Of a stretch of 64,000 nucleotides of DNA, positions 22,141-34,200 are shown piece after piece. The translations under genes were made by a program, and so were the position numbers. The notes beneath the pieces are model-generated. The model was not told where the DNA came from, searched no databases, and saw only the letters and a list, made by a program, of their open reading frames with translations. The stretch is from Anniella stebbinsi (taxonomy: Eukaryota > Chordata > Lepidosauria > Squamata > Anniellidae), in contig JARDYH010000003.1 in NCBI GenBank assembly GCA_029215795.1, forward strand, positions 62,844,609 to 62,908,608, in the 5' to 3' direction. The stretch's first letter is position 1. Each line of letters begins with the position of its first letter.

Positions 22141-23703
22141 TATATATACTGAATAAAACTTTCCATCATATGGACACATCCATCCCAGTTCCATCCCTCC
22201 AATGGCTTCAAGTTCAGCCTAATAATTATCCCTGCTTTGCTTTTCCTTTTCCTAGAATCAAACAAGCCAACCGTAAGCTTTTGCACTTCTGTCTCCAACA
22301 CAAGTCCCTTGTAGAATATAGATGTAAATACCTTCTGCTGCGCTGCTTTTGCTGCCTGTAAAAACATAGCACCTCTTTTAAAACATTTGTTCCCTGTTAG
22401 ATGAGCACCTCATTGTGAATTTCGCTCATTCATGTCATATTTGCATTACGGAGCAATCTGTCAGGCTTTTTGTCGGAGGTTTAAATCTTCTTATGTGAGA
22501 AAAGTGTAAGTCACAATCATCGTCATCTCAGAAGCTCTACCTTCACCACATTATGCCTACATTGTTATGTGCTCCCCAAATATCCCTAAAGACATCTGAT
22601 TTTGCTAACACATTAAAATAAAAATCATCCTGCAACAATATTAAATTTAAAGACTAAATAAAGACTAAATATTAAATTAAAAGACTAAATAAGCGCAACC
22701 TCCATACTTAGAAAATGTCTTGCTTCTTATACTTAGATTACTGCAAATTATTAAAAGTAATGATGGGGGAGGGGCATTCTGTTTGGAGGATGGGGGCTGA
22801 GCCCAAATTCTGGAGAAGTACCCAACTGGTGAGGTTTTTATTTCCCAATCATATGATTTATGCTTTCCACTCATATGAAGTAATTCCATGCTTAGCAAAC
22901 ATAATGGTTTAACCTGAGCACACTCTGGATTGGGCTAGGCAGAATGTGCACATTTGGTTTAGATTTGGTTTAGTCTTCATGTTTTCAGTAAAACAATGCT
23001 AGTTTCTTTCAGACTACTCTGGTTTACAAATATCTGCCATACATATCTGCTAAGTATGGTTTCAGATTTTGCCAGAAGCACCCAGCAAGCAGTTGCACAA
23101 ATATTTTGGGCTTCTGCCATTTACACTTTCTCTTTTTCACAGGGTAACTGTGCAATGATCAAGCACTACAACAGGGATGCAAGAAGTAGAAGATCAAGGT
23201 ACTTGGCACTTGGGATAACCTGCTGGCATTCAGATTTTCTAGTCTAGAAAAGTTACCCATGGCTGAACTGCAACAGAAGAATACAGTGTGCTTAATGACC
23301 AAGATGTTGCCAAGATCCAACCTTTGGCCACTCATGAAGCCCACAAAGCTTTGAGCAAGTCACTGTCTCTCAATTTAACATACCTTGGGGATTGTTGACA
23401 CACTAAACAGTGTTCTGAGCTGCTTGGAAGAAGGATGAGATACAACTGTAACACATTTTTTAAAAAAAGGGAACCCAAGCATCATGAAACAAGGAAAAGA
23501 AGCAAACTTTATTTATTTATTTATTTATTTACTCAAGATCAAAAACAATCTGGCCCAGCAAACAAATTTCATCATACTCATTTAATCCTTGGCAAAACAA
23601 AATTAAATAGCATTCCCTCTAGACTTTGTTACTAGCAGGGTGTGTGACTTTGAATGACACATTAATTAGTACCCCAAGTGTGAAGGTTTATCCAATCAAA
23701 AGT
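22141..23703. other. No recognised feature
   Basis: Contains a (TTTA)n microsatellite at about 23,509-23,532. Nothing else identified. Confidence 0.4.
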
Positions 23704-24610
23704 AGGGATGTGCACTGACCCCCTGGATTGGATTGAATCGCAGATCAGGATCAGACCGGGTGGACTGGATCAGATTGGATCAGACTGGAGGTTGGGCGGA
23801 TCGGATAGGATCCAATTCCAATTCGAAAATCGGATGTCCGATTTTCGGATCGGACGCCATTTTGAATGCTTTTCCCCATAGCCTAGTATTGTGTTACAAA
23901 AATGGCTATAACTTTTTCATTTTTAAAGATAAAAGGATGGAAAATGGGCACTTTGTAGATGGGTTAGGGATAGTTATCTGTGAGAAATTTCAGAAAGATT
24001 GGTGCAGGCATTTTGTGGCAATTAATTTTTCAATAAAGAACCAGGAATGCCTATAACTTTTTCATTTTTAAAGTTCCACACATGAAACTTTGCCACATTG
24101 TAGATGGTACATTGCGACCCATGTGTGCGAAATTTCAGAAACATAGGTGCTTGCTTTATGTGGCAATTAATTTTAGAAAAATGGGTAGCAGTGGGGTAAA
24201 TACAGTGATGCCTTCAACTTTTTTATTTTTAAAGATACAAACAGGAAACTTGGGCAAATTACAGGTAACACTTTGCTTGATATGTGTGTGAAATTTCAGA
24301 AACATAGGTCCAGGCATTTGATGGCTATGGATTTTTTAGATTAAAAGTTACAAAAGTTTTTCCACAGAGGCTTGGGCTGTCAATTGCACCCCCCTCCCCC
24401 CTCCCCCTCCCTCTTTTATCTGTCAAAACTCCATGTTGTTGTAACTTTTAATCTAAAAAATTCGTAGCCACCAAATGCCTGGACCTAACTTTCTGAAATT
24501 TCTGACAGATAACTACCACTGACCCATCTACAAAGTGAGCAACTTTCAGACTTGTAACTTTTAAAATAAAAAAGTTATAGGCATTTCTTTCCTCATTGTT
24601 TCAAAAATGA
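23704..24610. mobile_element. hAT-family derivative, right end missing
   Basis: Begins TAGGGATGTGCACTGACCCC, the same first 20 bases as the left end of the 11.6 kb hAT at 43,561. It then repeats the monomers of that element's terminal repeat (CTATAACTTTTTCATTTTTA, GTGAGAAATTTCAGAAAGAT). The second half folds back on the first around about 24,390 (CCCCCTCCCCCCTCCCCCTC loop). The sequence stops resembling the family near 24,600 and no second TAGGGATGTGCA end was found, so the right terminus is lost. Confidence 0.75.
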
Positions 24611-24619
24611 TTTCTGTTT

Positions 24620-26330
24620 ATTTTTGCCATCTTCACTGGTGTCAAGTATCATTTTTGTGCTATTTTTAAAGCCCCTTCCCTTATCCTTGTTGTTTGGAAG
24701 GGGAATTTCTCCAATATATCTCCCCATTCCTTATCTTCTATTCCCTCTTTCAAATCTCCTTCCCATACTTGCCTTACTATCTGCTTTCCTCCAGTCTCTT
24801 GTCTTATCAAAATTCTGTATATTTGTGTTATCATTCCTTTATCCCTGACTCTGTATTTATCTCCATATTTTTCCCATTCTGTTAATTCCCTTGTACTTTC
24901 CCTGCCTATCTTTCTATTTCTTATATATTTGCCAATCTGCATCCATGCCATCTATGAAATTTCCAGATTTTGTATTCCTCTATTCCATATTTCTTGTGTT
25001 ATTGGATTTTGTTGCTCATATTTGTTTTTCATTTGTATCATTCCTATTTCTTTCAACTTAGTTTTGGTTATTGCTTTCTTACTTATAAAATTCTGGATGC
25101 TTCCAGATTGGCGTTAGAGGTGATATCCCCAGCATTAATTTTCCTTTTTTGTGATACCATACTTTCATCATTCCTTTTATTGAGCTTTGTTTATTGTTCA
25201 TTTGTTTTTAATATCTTTCTTACTGTAAAATATATTGTACAATTCTTCTTTTTAAAATCCCATTAGCTCCCTTTCTATCTTTACCCATTGTAGATTCCCC
25301 TCTTCCTTTGTTATTACTAATAAATATTTTAACTGGTTTGCCTCATAGTATGTTTTTAATTGTGGAATACTCCATCCTCCATCTTGCGTAACCCTATATC
25401 TAAACATTTTTGCTGTTCATGTTTTTTTTTACTTTTGAATATAATTTTTTCCAAGCTATTTTGCCAATTTTTAAACCTACTATTTTGAATTTCCTGTGGT
25501 AGTACATTGAACAAATATGTAAATTTCAGCACCAGCATCATCTTTACTGCCATAATTCGATCTGATAGCGATAATTGCTTTTTCTCCCATCTGGCCAAAT
25601 CCTTCTTAATTTCTATCCATACTTTTCCATAATTTAATTTCAATATGTACTTCTTTTTTTTGGGATCTGTACTCCTAGATATCTAAATGCTTCAGATATT
25701 ATAGGGATACTAGTCATTTTCGATATTTCTATTTGTTCCTGAGGCCCTATATTTAGACACATCAGTCCCCATTTCTTTTTGTTTACCTTGAGCCCCACTA
25801 CCTGATAAAATTCTTCCAATTCTCTTGTCATTTCTTTTATTCCTTTTTTGTGTTTTGTATTGTCAATATAATGTCATCTGCATATAAGCTTAATTTAAAT
25901 TCTTTTTTTCCCACCTGTATTCCTTTAATCTTTGTATTTGTTCTAATTCTGTCTGCCAGAAATTCAATGGCCATTGTAAATAATATTGGTGATAATGGGC
26001 ATCCCTGCCATGTTCCTGAATTTAACTTTATTTCCTGTTTCCAATCCATTGTACCTAATTTTTGCTGTTGTCTGTACATATATTGCATCTATTATGTGTT
26101 TGAATTTATTCCCCAGATTGTATATTGTTGGTACATTGATTATAAATTTTGGGTTTACTCTATCAAATGCCTTATACAGATCCAGAGTCAATAATGTCAA
26201 TGGAATTTTCCTTATATTGCTCAACTTCATCAGACCCAATAATTTCCTCACCGGTTCTGCTATGAACCTGTTTTTTAGAAACCCATATTGATCTGCCCCA
26301 ATAGAGTCATTAATTGGAAGAGTGTTTAGC
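24620..26330 (-). pseudogene. L1-type ORF2 fragment, heavily broken
   Basis: Minus-strand remnants of an L1-clade ORF2 polyprotein, in order from the right edge: NDSIGADQYGFLKNRFI (finger region), TLDLYKAFDRVN (first catalytic Asp), WQGCPLSPILFTMAIEFLAD, then YADDIILTIQNT (catalytic box), EAFRYLGVQIPKKRSTY, KNWQNSLEKIIFKSKKK, and a C-terminal part with EWEKYGDKYRVRDKG. The order is that of L1 reverse transcriptase and downstream region. Multiple frame changes and stops separate the pieces and the endonuclease is absent. It resembles the better-preserved L1 at 61,536-64,000 in the C-terminal region. A dead, 5'-truncated copy. Confidence 0.8.
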
Positions 26331-26332
26331 CT

Positions 26333-26354
26333 ATATATATATATATATATATAT
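26333..26354. repeat. (TA)n microsatellite
   Basis: About 11 TA dinucleotides at the upstream edge of the L1 fragment. Confidence 0.85.
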
Positions 26355-26723
26355 GATAATTGGTTTGAACATGAAAAAGAATATTTCTGCATTATCCTGT
26401 TGGGCTGACTGGAACTCCAATTAGTATTGTAATTGGCTATTTGGGGGGGAAAGTGGTTGGTTATCAAAGCCCACCAGAATCGTTGGACCCGTGGTCACAG
26501 GTACAGCTCTATCTGTAGCCCTGGTCAGTCATTATGGTGCCAACAGGTTTCATTGTATCAAACTAAGGGCTGTTCCAGCCCATGCGAAGCCAGGTCCATT
26601 TGCTAGTATTTTTTTAAAAAAAAGTGTTCCCATTTATCTGCAAATAATGTCTGGTTTTTCCCTTTGCAAATCCAGTAAATGATATTGTTATGTAGAATGC
26701 ATTTGTGTGATATAACTTCCTTA

Positions 26724-26856
26724 GAGTAAAATCCAACATAAGTCTTCTCAGAGGAAACCCAATGAAATGAATGAGAATTCAGTTTGGCATGAGTAATTTA
26801 AGTTCCATTTGTTTCAATGGCTCTCCTCTAAATAGGACTTACATTGGATTTTACTC
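26724..26856. mobile_element. 133-bp palindromic MITE, TSD TTA
   Basis: Ends GAGTAAAATCCAACATAAGT and the complementary ACTTACATTGGATTTTACTC, flanked by TTA at 26,721-26,723 and 26,857-26,859. The TTA target and short TIR fit a PIF/Harbinger MITE. Confidence 0.75.
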
Positions 26857-26946
26857 TTAATTCATGATTGTGGAATTCTATAGTCATCGAAATAAAAGTA
26901 GCTATCTGCCGCATTGATCTATTTCATTGATGTAACTCGCATTTCA

Positions 26947-26990
26947 TACACACCCACACCCACACCCACACCCACACGTACACACACATA
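26947..26990 (+). repeat. (ACACCC)n / (CA)n microsatellite
   Basis: CACACCCACACCCACACCCA then CACGTACACACACA. Confidence 0.9.
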
Positions 26991-28965
26991 CTGCCCATAT
27001 TTTACAATGAATGCATTGGTAGGGAGAATGACTTCTTCAACATGTTGCAGAAGAAAAGCTGCATATGCAATCAGTTAATTTGTTTATTCCCTAACAGAGA
27101 TTACAAATCTATAGTACTCATCTGTGTTCTGGGTTTTGCATATGAATCTCAAATTTAGCTAGGACATGTGTGAAAATTAAAGTAAGCTGACAGATTCTTA
27201 TTAGATGCATAACTAAAGAGTCTCAGGTGGATTATTGTTCCATCCTGATTAAGTTTGAACTTATGCTTTCTCAATTTGGCCTGGTCTTGCCTATTTCAGA
27301 TTAGAAAACGAAAAAGACATCACCAGATCCAATTCCTATATACTGAGATCTCTAATTACTTAGATTTGCAAAATAAATAAATAAATAAATCCATATGTAC
27401 AAGAAAGAATTGAAAACATGTTCATTTCCCCCAAAAAACAAAAAGGAAAGACCAGCATCTGCCAAATTATTTTCATATTCCAAATTCACGTGTATGAGTT
27501 AGAAGATGTTGCCTTGTGTGATTTTGCATTTGCAACAGGGGTGGGGTCATGTTAGGAGCAGGTAAGAGAGATGCATAGGGCACAGAGATTTATAGAAAGG
27601 ACCTCAGAACTGAGTAATCCAGGCAAAAGTATTTTCAAGCTGCTATACTACTCCCAGCTGTGGTCTCAGAGATACCAAACCTATGCAAGTCTAAAAATTT
27701 AAGCTTTTACCATTTATGTCTTCTAGTTTCAGGATGATGCCACCAATAGGCATATTCTGCAGAAATTCTACAACAATTGCAAAATTCAGTAAATATTTTG
27801 CAGTCCTAGAAGTAATGGTTGCAGCTGGGGAGCTGACGCTTCTGCCTCAAGCACGTGCCACCTGAGGCAGTCATCTCACTCTACTGGCCCTGTTGTTGGT
27901 ACCTTACATTGGTGTATCCAGTCAAACACATGTTCTTCCAGGGCAACCATATATAGCAATTGCCATCCCAGGCCAGACCAAAAGTCCATTTTGTCCAGTA
28001 ATTTATATCCAACAGTAGCCTAAGCAGATGACTCTGGAATATTTCCAAGCAACAACAACCCCTCCCCCCCAAAAAAACCTGAGATAACAATTCCCTATTT
28101 ATTGCCAGCATGTGGTAAACATAGTTCTACTGCTTCTAAATATGAAAGATCTATTCTTAGCTGATACCAATTGATAGATGTATTTTCCATGAATCCTTTT
28201 TATAAATGATCTTTGCTAATGGCCAACATCACTTCCTGACCTGTAGCAATGTCTGGCATCGAGCTGCAGAAGTGCCAAGGTGTCCCTTTACTGCATGGCC
28301 TTTCTAGGAAGTTATAAAACTATTTTCATGCAAAATCCATTGCAGCTGAAGGGTGAATTAGATCTTGGACAGATTTTAGTATTCGTACCTGAAAATGGGA
28401 ACTAGCTGTCATCTCTATAAACTTGGCCATCAGCAAGGGTTACAACTAATTCCGTCTGATAAAGCCTTGTAGGTCAGCTAAGATATCATAACAAATCATC
28501 CAGAGACCTGTTCCAAACTTGTAAAGACTATACTAAATTTAGTAATAAATAATTCTCCATATGTATGGATTTCACATGTATAAAGTTGCAAAAGATGGCT
28601 ATGTAAATTGGATAAAATTCAAATAAGAAGAAAGCAATTGTGTGTGATTGTACAAACAATGTAAACAGAAATGGAGTGCAATTTTTTCATATGCAAATAA
28701 AGAGCCAATTAATAACAACTTTATGTTTGAAAATTGAAATGAAGAGAGGTAGAAAGCAGTCAAAAACAAACACCTGCAACTATCAGGTACATTGTTCCCA
28801 GAAAGCATAATTTATCCCATCCAGTCTGTACATCCTACAAAACCTTGCAGTCAACTCCATCCAGCACAAGCTGATCATTTTAGCTGAGGTGCTCTAAGGA
28901 GATCAGAGGTGCATATGTGAATATGGCTCTGTTCAGTAGTGTTGCAGCTCAGCCCTGGTTCCTCA
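26991..28965. other. No recognised feature
   Basis: AT-rich; an (AAAT)n run is at about 27,370-27,392. No gene or firm repeat. Confidence 0.4.
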
Positions 28966-28968
28966 GTG

Positions 28969-29463
28969 TCAAACTACACATTACGTTAATTAAGTTGCAT
29001 ATAGCTGAATCTTCTCTTTATTTTGACTCTAGAGTTGGTGTGCATGGCCCTAATTTGACTTGGGACCACTGTGCACCAGGAAAGAAAGTTAAACCTTCCA
29101 CCTCCTCTTACTGTTTACTTCCTGAAACTCCCCTGAAATTCACTGCAGGGGTTAAAAAGGAGGGGAAGCTTCCATTGAGCTGAAAAAAAGCTTCCACTGA
29201 GGCTTTTTAAAACCTCATTTTTTAAAAACATGTGTGAGCAGGGTGGAGGGATTTGGGGAAGCATATGCCTTGGGTGGAAAGATTTAATCTTCCACTTGTG
29301 GTACATAGTGGTCCCAATCCACCTGGAGAGTAAAAATACTCTAGTGAAAATAAACATTTCATCTACCGCTTCTGGTACATGGTTGTCCCAATCCATCTTG
29401 AGAGTAAAAAGAAAAGTTAAGTCTCAGCTACACATGACATAATTAACTTAATGTGTAGTTCGA
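28969..29463. mobile_element. TIR element, about 495 bp
   Basis: Left end GTCAAACTACACATTACGTT and, reverse-complemented from the right, GTCGAACTACACATTAAGTT, continuing in register for about 40 bp (ending GTTGCATATAGCTGA / GTCATGTGTAGCTGA). A second internal inverted pair (TACATAGTGGTCCCAATCCA / TACATGGTTGTCCCAATCCA as direct repeats at about 29,303 and 29,372) is present. TSD not certain. No transposase. Confidence 0.65.
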
Positions 29464-30462
29464 CCCTTAGTCTGAGATTGCTGGAGTGAAGATCAAGCTG
29501 TCTCATACTATCCACATCTGCTCCGTGTTTGTTTTGCCTCCAGTCTACGCATTTTAATTGACGTGTACCAGAAATCCAAGCCTGTCTCCATGTCCTCATT
29601 TGTTTTTAAGATACTCAGAATTTTGTTTCTCGATGTGCAGTTTATGGTATCTCATTTAAATCGGATCGTTAACATTTCAATATACAAGGAAAGCAATTTG
29701 CTTCCTGGCAGATAATATGAACTAATACGAATCAGAAAGTACATATTGGAAAATATATCTGAGGAAAAGTGGTATTGGAGAGTCTGACCCATCACGGAAT
29801 ACCATATAATGCCTCAGGATATAAAACAGAGTCAAACTGGGATGTAGAAGGAACAAAAACCCAGACACTGAAATGTTAGATTTGTCTAACTCTGGGGTCT
29901 CCAACTTGGTACTCCTGAGCACCAATGTGCCCACCAGGCTCCCTGTTCCTCCTGATTTTTATTTTATTAAGTTTTTTTAAATTTAACTAGGATGTTGCAA
30001 AGCAAAGTGCTGCCCTCCAACGCCATTGTCATCTAAGTTCAAAATAGCAGCTTGTCATTAGGTTGTCCAGCAAGTTAATTTTCTTTTAGTCTCACAAGTT
30101 TGTCTTCTAGTCAATTAGTATTTTGTGACTGACCACGCCCACTATGGCAACCATTTTGTAAATGGGCAAGCCTGCCCATAGCAATCATTTTGTGGGAGGG
30201 CCCACAACACTCTCCCAAAGTTACAGATGTGCCAAAATCCTTGAGGATCATAAATTGTGCTTTCTTTGAAATGTATTGAGTAGAATGTTAACTGAAGATT
30301 TTTTCCTGTTTGTGTTAGGCTGAGATTATTTAACCTGCAGACTGCTCTTAGTACATAATGTAAATAATAGAAATCCAGGGGTGATGGGAGATGATTTGTG
30401 TGATAATGAATACATATTTGGATGCATCTGGTTATCTGAACCCATTTCAATCAAGCTTTTAG
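29464..30462. other. Possible hAT fragment at 29,887-30,240; otherwise unrecognised
   Basis: CTCTGGGGTCTCCAACTTGG at 29,889, with GACCACGCCCACTATGGCAA and GTGGGAGGGCCCACAACACT later, is a composition typical of Charlie-like hAT non-autonomous elements. Ends not paired. Confidence 0.35.
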
Positions 30463-31650
30463 TCAGGATAAGGAACTCATATTGCTTTGGTCACCTTGGT
30501 GGGTGACCTCTGCCAGGAACTGGATGGTAGTTCAACCATATTACTTTTCTTGGACCTCTAGACAGGTCTTCAATACCATCAACCATTATATTTTTCTGAA
30601 CTGCCTGGCTGGAGCTTGTGGGTGCTGGTTTACAGTGGTTCTGGTCTGGTCTGTTTGGCCATGTCCCAAAGGTGGTGCTGGGGTATTACTGTTTAACTCC
30701 ATGGCCTTTGGCCTGTCTGGAGCTTCAAAGTAGGATGCCATCAATATGCTGATGACACCCAGCTTTATTTTCTTTATCACCTAATAACAAGGAAGCAGTT
30801 GAAACCCTTGAACATTGCCAGGGTTCCGTAATGACTGGATGAGATTGAACAAGCTAAGGTTAAACCCGGGCATGACTGAGGCGTCGATGGTCAGTAGAAA
30901 GCCTGACTTGGGGTTTGGGATTCAACCTGAATAGATTGCGCTCTCCCTGAAGGATCAAGTCTGTAGCTTGGGAATGCTCCTTCCTATGCTGTCTCTGGAT
31001 CTTCAGGTGGTGGCAATGGCAAGGAGTACGTTGGCACAATTATGCTTGGTTCACTAGCTGCAACCTTTCCTGAATCGGTCTGACTTGGCAACAGTTCTCC
31101 ATGCCTTGGTTACATCACACTTAGACTATTGCAGTGAGCTCTATGTGGCCTACCAATCTTCAAATGATGCAAACTGTGGCAGCTAGGCTGCTAACCAGTA
31201 CATGGTATCGGCACCATGTTACAATTGCCTTGAAAGACCTGCACTGGTTGCCAATTGTTTCTTAGGCACAATTCAAGGTGTTGGTTTTAAGCTTTAAAGC
31301 GCAGCTTAGGACCTGGCTCGCTTTGAACCTGCCTGGGTATCAAAAATCTCCAGGAGAGGGGCTTTTGAGGGTACCATTATTCACAGAGGCCCATTTCTTG
31401 TTTCTCCTGTATTGCTCCCAAACTATGGAATCTGTTCCCTCAGCCACTATGATTGGCTTTTAGAAAAAGTGGAATGCATCTTTTCAATCTAGCCTTTTAA
31501 ATGTGTAGTTTAACGTTTGAATGTTTTTATCGTTGTTAATGTTGTTTTTTTATTGTTTTATAGTTTTAAATTTATTGCACACCACCCTGATGGCTTTTTG
31601 TCAGATAATGCAGTACATAAATACTAATAATAAATAAATATAATAAGTAT
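30463..31650 (+). pseudogene. L2-type LINE, strongly degraded
   Basis: Second L2 copy, parallel in extent to 385-1745. It starts at the equivalent GCTTTGGTCACCTTGGTGGG, retains DNA matching the palm region (TCTTCAATACCATCAACCA for the first catalytic Asp region, ATGCTGATGACACCCAGC for the YADD box), the C-terminal region (CTGCACTGGTTGCCAATTG) and ends in an AATAAATAAATATAATAA tail near 31,650. No frame longer than about 80 codons survives, so this copy is older than the first. Confidence 0.75.
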
Positions 31651-32011
31651 TTAATTATCCTGGGTGTTTTCCAAAAACTTTGGAGAATCTGCACTTTGGA
31701 TAAATATTAATATATGACTAATGGCCAGTTCAAAGAAGTGTTTGGATAATGGGATCTACTTTAGCTGCTCATGTACATCCAAAGCAAAGAGGCTTCCCCT
31801 CCCTTTTGTTTCAGCTTATGCACCGATTTAGTGTGCAAAATGGAAGTAAAATACCTTCTGATTAAAACAACAACAATATAGCAAGCATTTGAAGCATTTG
31901 AAGCATAGTGCTTGAACCAAAGACACACTACTTAAAAGAATCACTAACAGATGTTACAATCACTCCAGACCATCAATACATCTTCACCCCTCTGCCTCCA
32001 AACGTTGTTTT
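31651..32011. other. No recognised feature
   Basis: AT-rich; nothing recognised. Confidence 0.4.
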
Positions 32012-32749
32012 CCTCCCAATAAAGACAGCAATCTGCTGCAGACACAATTTTCCTTCTTGCATGGCAAATGTGTCATCTAGATTTATCTTGCCAGCTCATA
32101 TATGTGCATAACTCTCCCCAGGCGAGTCCCTTGCTTGACATCAAGCAGGAAACAAGCACAGAGTCACATTCAGTTTCATGCACAGGCATGGGCATGCACA
32201 CAGGTGGTTCACCTGGTGCCCAGGCACCACCTAATGAAAAGTCCGGGAAAGGTGCAGCACAGAGAGAAGGGTGGGAAGCAGGCTGTGCGTTGTCCGAAGC
32301 TATGGAAAGTGCACAGATGGCCTACACTATTAGCATGACTAACACGCTAATAGCGTAGGCCACCTGCGCACTTTCCAATACCTCCCAATAAAGACAGCAA
32401 TCTGCTGCAGACACAATTTTCCTTCTTGCATGGCAAATGTGTCATCTAGATTTATCTTGCCAGCTCATATATGTGCATAACTCTCCCCAGGCGAGTCCCT
32501 TGCTTGACATCAAGCAGGAAACAAGCACAGAGTCACATTCAGTTTCATGCACAGGCATGGGCATGCACACAGGTGGTTCACCTGGTGCCCAGGCACCACC
32601 TAATGAAAAGTCCGGGAAAGGTGCAGCACAGAGAGAAGGGTGGGAAGCAGGCTGTGCGTTGTCCGAAGCTATGGAAAGTGCACAGATGGCCTACACTATT
32701 AGCATGACTAACACGCTAATAGCGTAGGCCACCTGCGCACTTTCCAGAG
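32012..32749 (+). repeat. Tandem duplication of a 369-bp unit
   Basis: Unit 1 is 32,012-32,380 and unit 2 is 32,381-32,749; I found no difference until the last few bases. Each unit contains a CACTATTAGCATGACTAACA / CGCTAATAGCG hairpin near its end. Short frames are conserved only because the DNA is identical. Confidence 0.9.
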
Positions 32750-32789
32750 CTTAGGACAATGTGTGGCCTCCTCTGCCCCCTCCCCCCCC

Positions 32790-33110
32790 CGCAACTTTTC
32801 CAGTATGAAAGGGTCTCTTAATGCTTGAATTAAGAGGCCCTTTCACACTGGGAAAGGTGGGAGGGGGTGGAGGAGGGAGCAGAGCAGGCCACGCGTTCTC
32901 CAGAGCTCTGGAAAGTGTGGAGATCACCTAAAGCCATTAGCGTGGCTGGGAGGATTCTCCCAGCCACACTAATGGCGTTAGGTGATCTCCACGCCTCTAG
33001 AGAACACGCGGCCTGCTCTATCCCCCTCCCACCTTTCCCAGTATGAAACGGCCTCTTAATTCAAGGGTTAAAAAGACCCTTTCATACTGGGTAAGGTGCG
33101 GGGGGGAAGG
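32790..33110. repeat. Cluster of nested palindromes
   Basis: Two hairpins (TCCAGTATGAAAGGGTCTCT with CCCTTTCACACTGG near 32,802-32,862, and a similar one near 33,038-33,095) flank a larger palindrome centred near 32,957. That one carries GTGGAGATCACCTAAAGCCA and its complement, and GGCCACGCGTTCTCCAGAG and its complement. It looks like a foldback transposon that continues the hairpin theme of the adjacent duplicated unit. Confidence 0.75.
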
Positions 33111-33867
33111 AGCAGTCACAGCTTACCTGCTCTCTCCTCTCCCCCAGTCTCGCGATACTTCAGGATGAGACTTTTGACATTTCATCCCCATCTCGCGAGA
33201 CTTGTGGGACAGGCAGGGTCTGAGTATGAGCGGCAAAAAGGAAGGAGGCAGCAGCAGCAGCAGCATGGGCCTGGGGTAAGTAAGGCAGGGTGGGAGGGCA
33301 GCGGGGGCAGGCAGAGGGCAGGGCATGTGGGTGGTCGAGCAGCAGGTGGCGGTTGAGCGAGCAGTGGGTGAGCGAGTAGTGGGCAGGTCGGGTGGGCAGG
33401 TGGCAGGCACCGCAGGCGGGCTGCTGGCAGCTGAGTAGCAGGAAGCCTAAGGATGAAGGGGTGAGGGGTGAGGTGGGGGCTCAAACTGCAGGCTCAAAGG
33501 AGTGGTTTTCTGCTTTGCACACAGAACCTCGGTCTAATTACCAGCCAATATGCTTCACTTTGCTTTTTTAAAAATGGGTTTCTGCAGGAGCAAACAAATG
33601 TGGATTCAAAGGACACAGAATTTTGTGTTTTGGATGTTCAGACTCCACCTCTGCTTATTGCTCCTATTTCTGCTGACCCAGGTGCCCAAGTCTCTGAACT
33701 TTCTTGCCAGTTCTTTTATATATTACCTGCAAGTATTTTCATGTATATATAAAAATGTACAACATTATGATGTATAACATATGACCCCGTGCCTTTTACA
33801 GCTACTCAATGTTCCTACATAGCTTTTCAGACAAGGGAATAACTTTGGATCATTTCACTTGCATGTG
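33111..33867. other. GC-rich then AT-rich unrecognised sequence
   Basis: 33,090-33,480 is GC-rich with GCAGCAGCAGCAGCAG at about 33,248 and repeated GAGCGAGCAGTGGGTGAGC words. The overlapping frames in it are compositional. Nothing is recognised further right. Confidence 0.4.
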
Positions 33868-34075
33868 TTGTAGATCACAAGCTGAATATGAGCCAACAGT
33901 GTGATGTGGCTGCAAAAAAAGCAAATGCTATTTTGAGATGTATTAATAGAGTATAGCTTCCAAATCGCATGAGGTACTGGCTCCCCTTTATTTGGCACTG
34001 GTTAGGCCTCATCTTGAATATTGCATCCAGTTCTGGGCACCACACTTCAAGAGGGATGCATACAACTTGGAGGCC
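33868..34075 (+). pseudogene. CR1 ORF2 fragment
   Basis: Translated in sense this gives DHKLNMSQQCDVAAKKANAI followed by LRCINR and a TRP-rich segment, the conserved region of CR1 ORF2 downstream of the polymerase palm. It contains stops and joins abruptly, near 34,075, to another repeat (ATCCAATTGCTACTCCTAAC) that is itself split by the Harbinger element. Confidence 0.75.
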
Positions 34076-34113
34076 TAAATCCAATTGCTACTCCTAACTA
34101 GAATAGACACAGT

Positions 34114-34200
34114 GGCTGAATTCGGACGACACGCTGAACAACTGTGGGTTGTTGAAGCAACAACCCACTGCGTTGTTAAGCGTGTCGTCTGAATTGAGCC
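34114..34200. repeat. Subterminal hairpin made of left TIR and its inverted copy
   Basis: The terminal GGCTGAATTCGGACGACACG is repeated inverted at 34,180-34,200 (CGTGTCGTCTGAATTGAGCC) around GTGGGTTGTTGAAGCAACAA. A further TIR-like inverted copy, GTTGTCCGAATTGGGGC, lies at about 34,306-34,322, and ACAACCCACAGTTGTT words recur between them, as expected of subterminal transposase-binding repeats. Confidence 0.8.

Noticed and set aside
33096..33484. Overlapping about 90-100 codon frames in the GC-rich stretch
   Set aside because: Open in several frames on both strands from low-complexity composition; no domain or gene structure.
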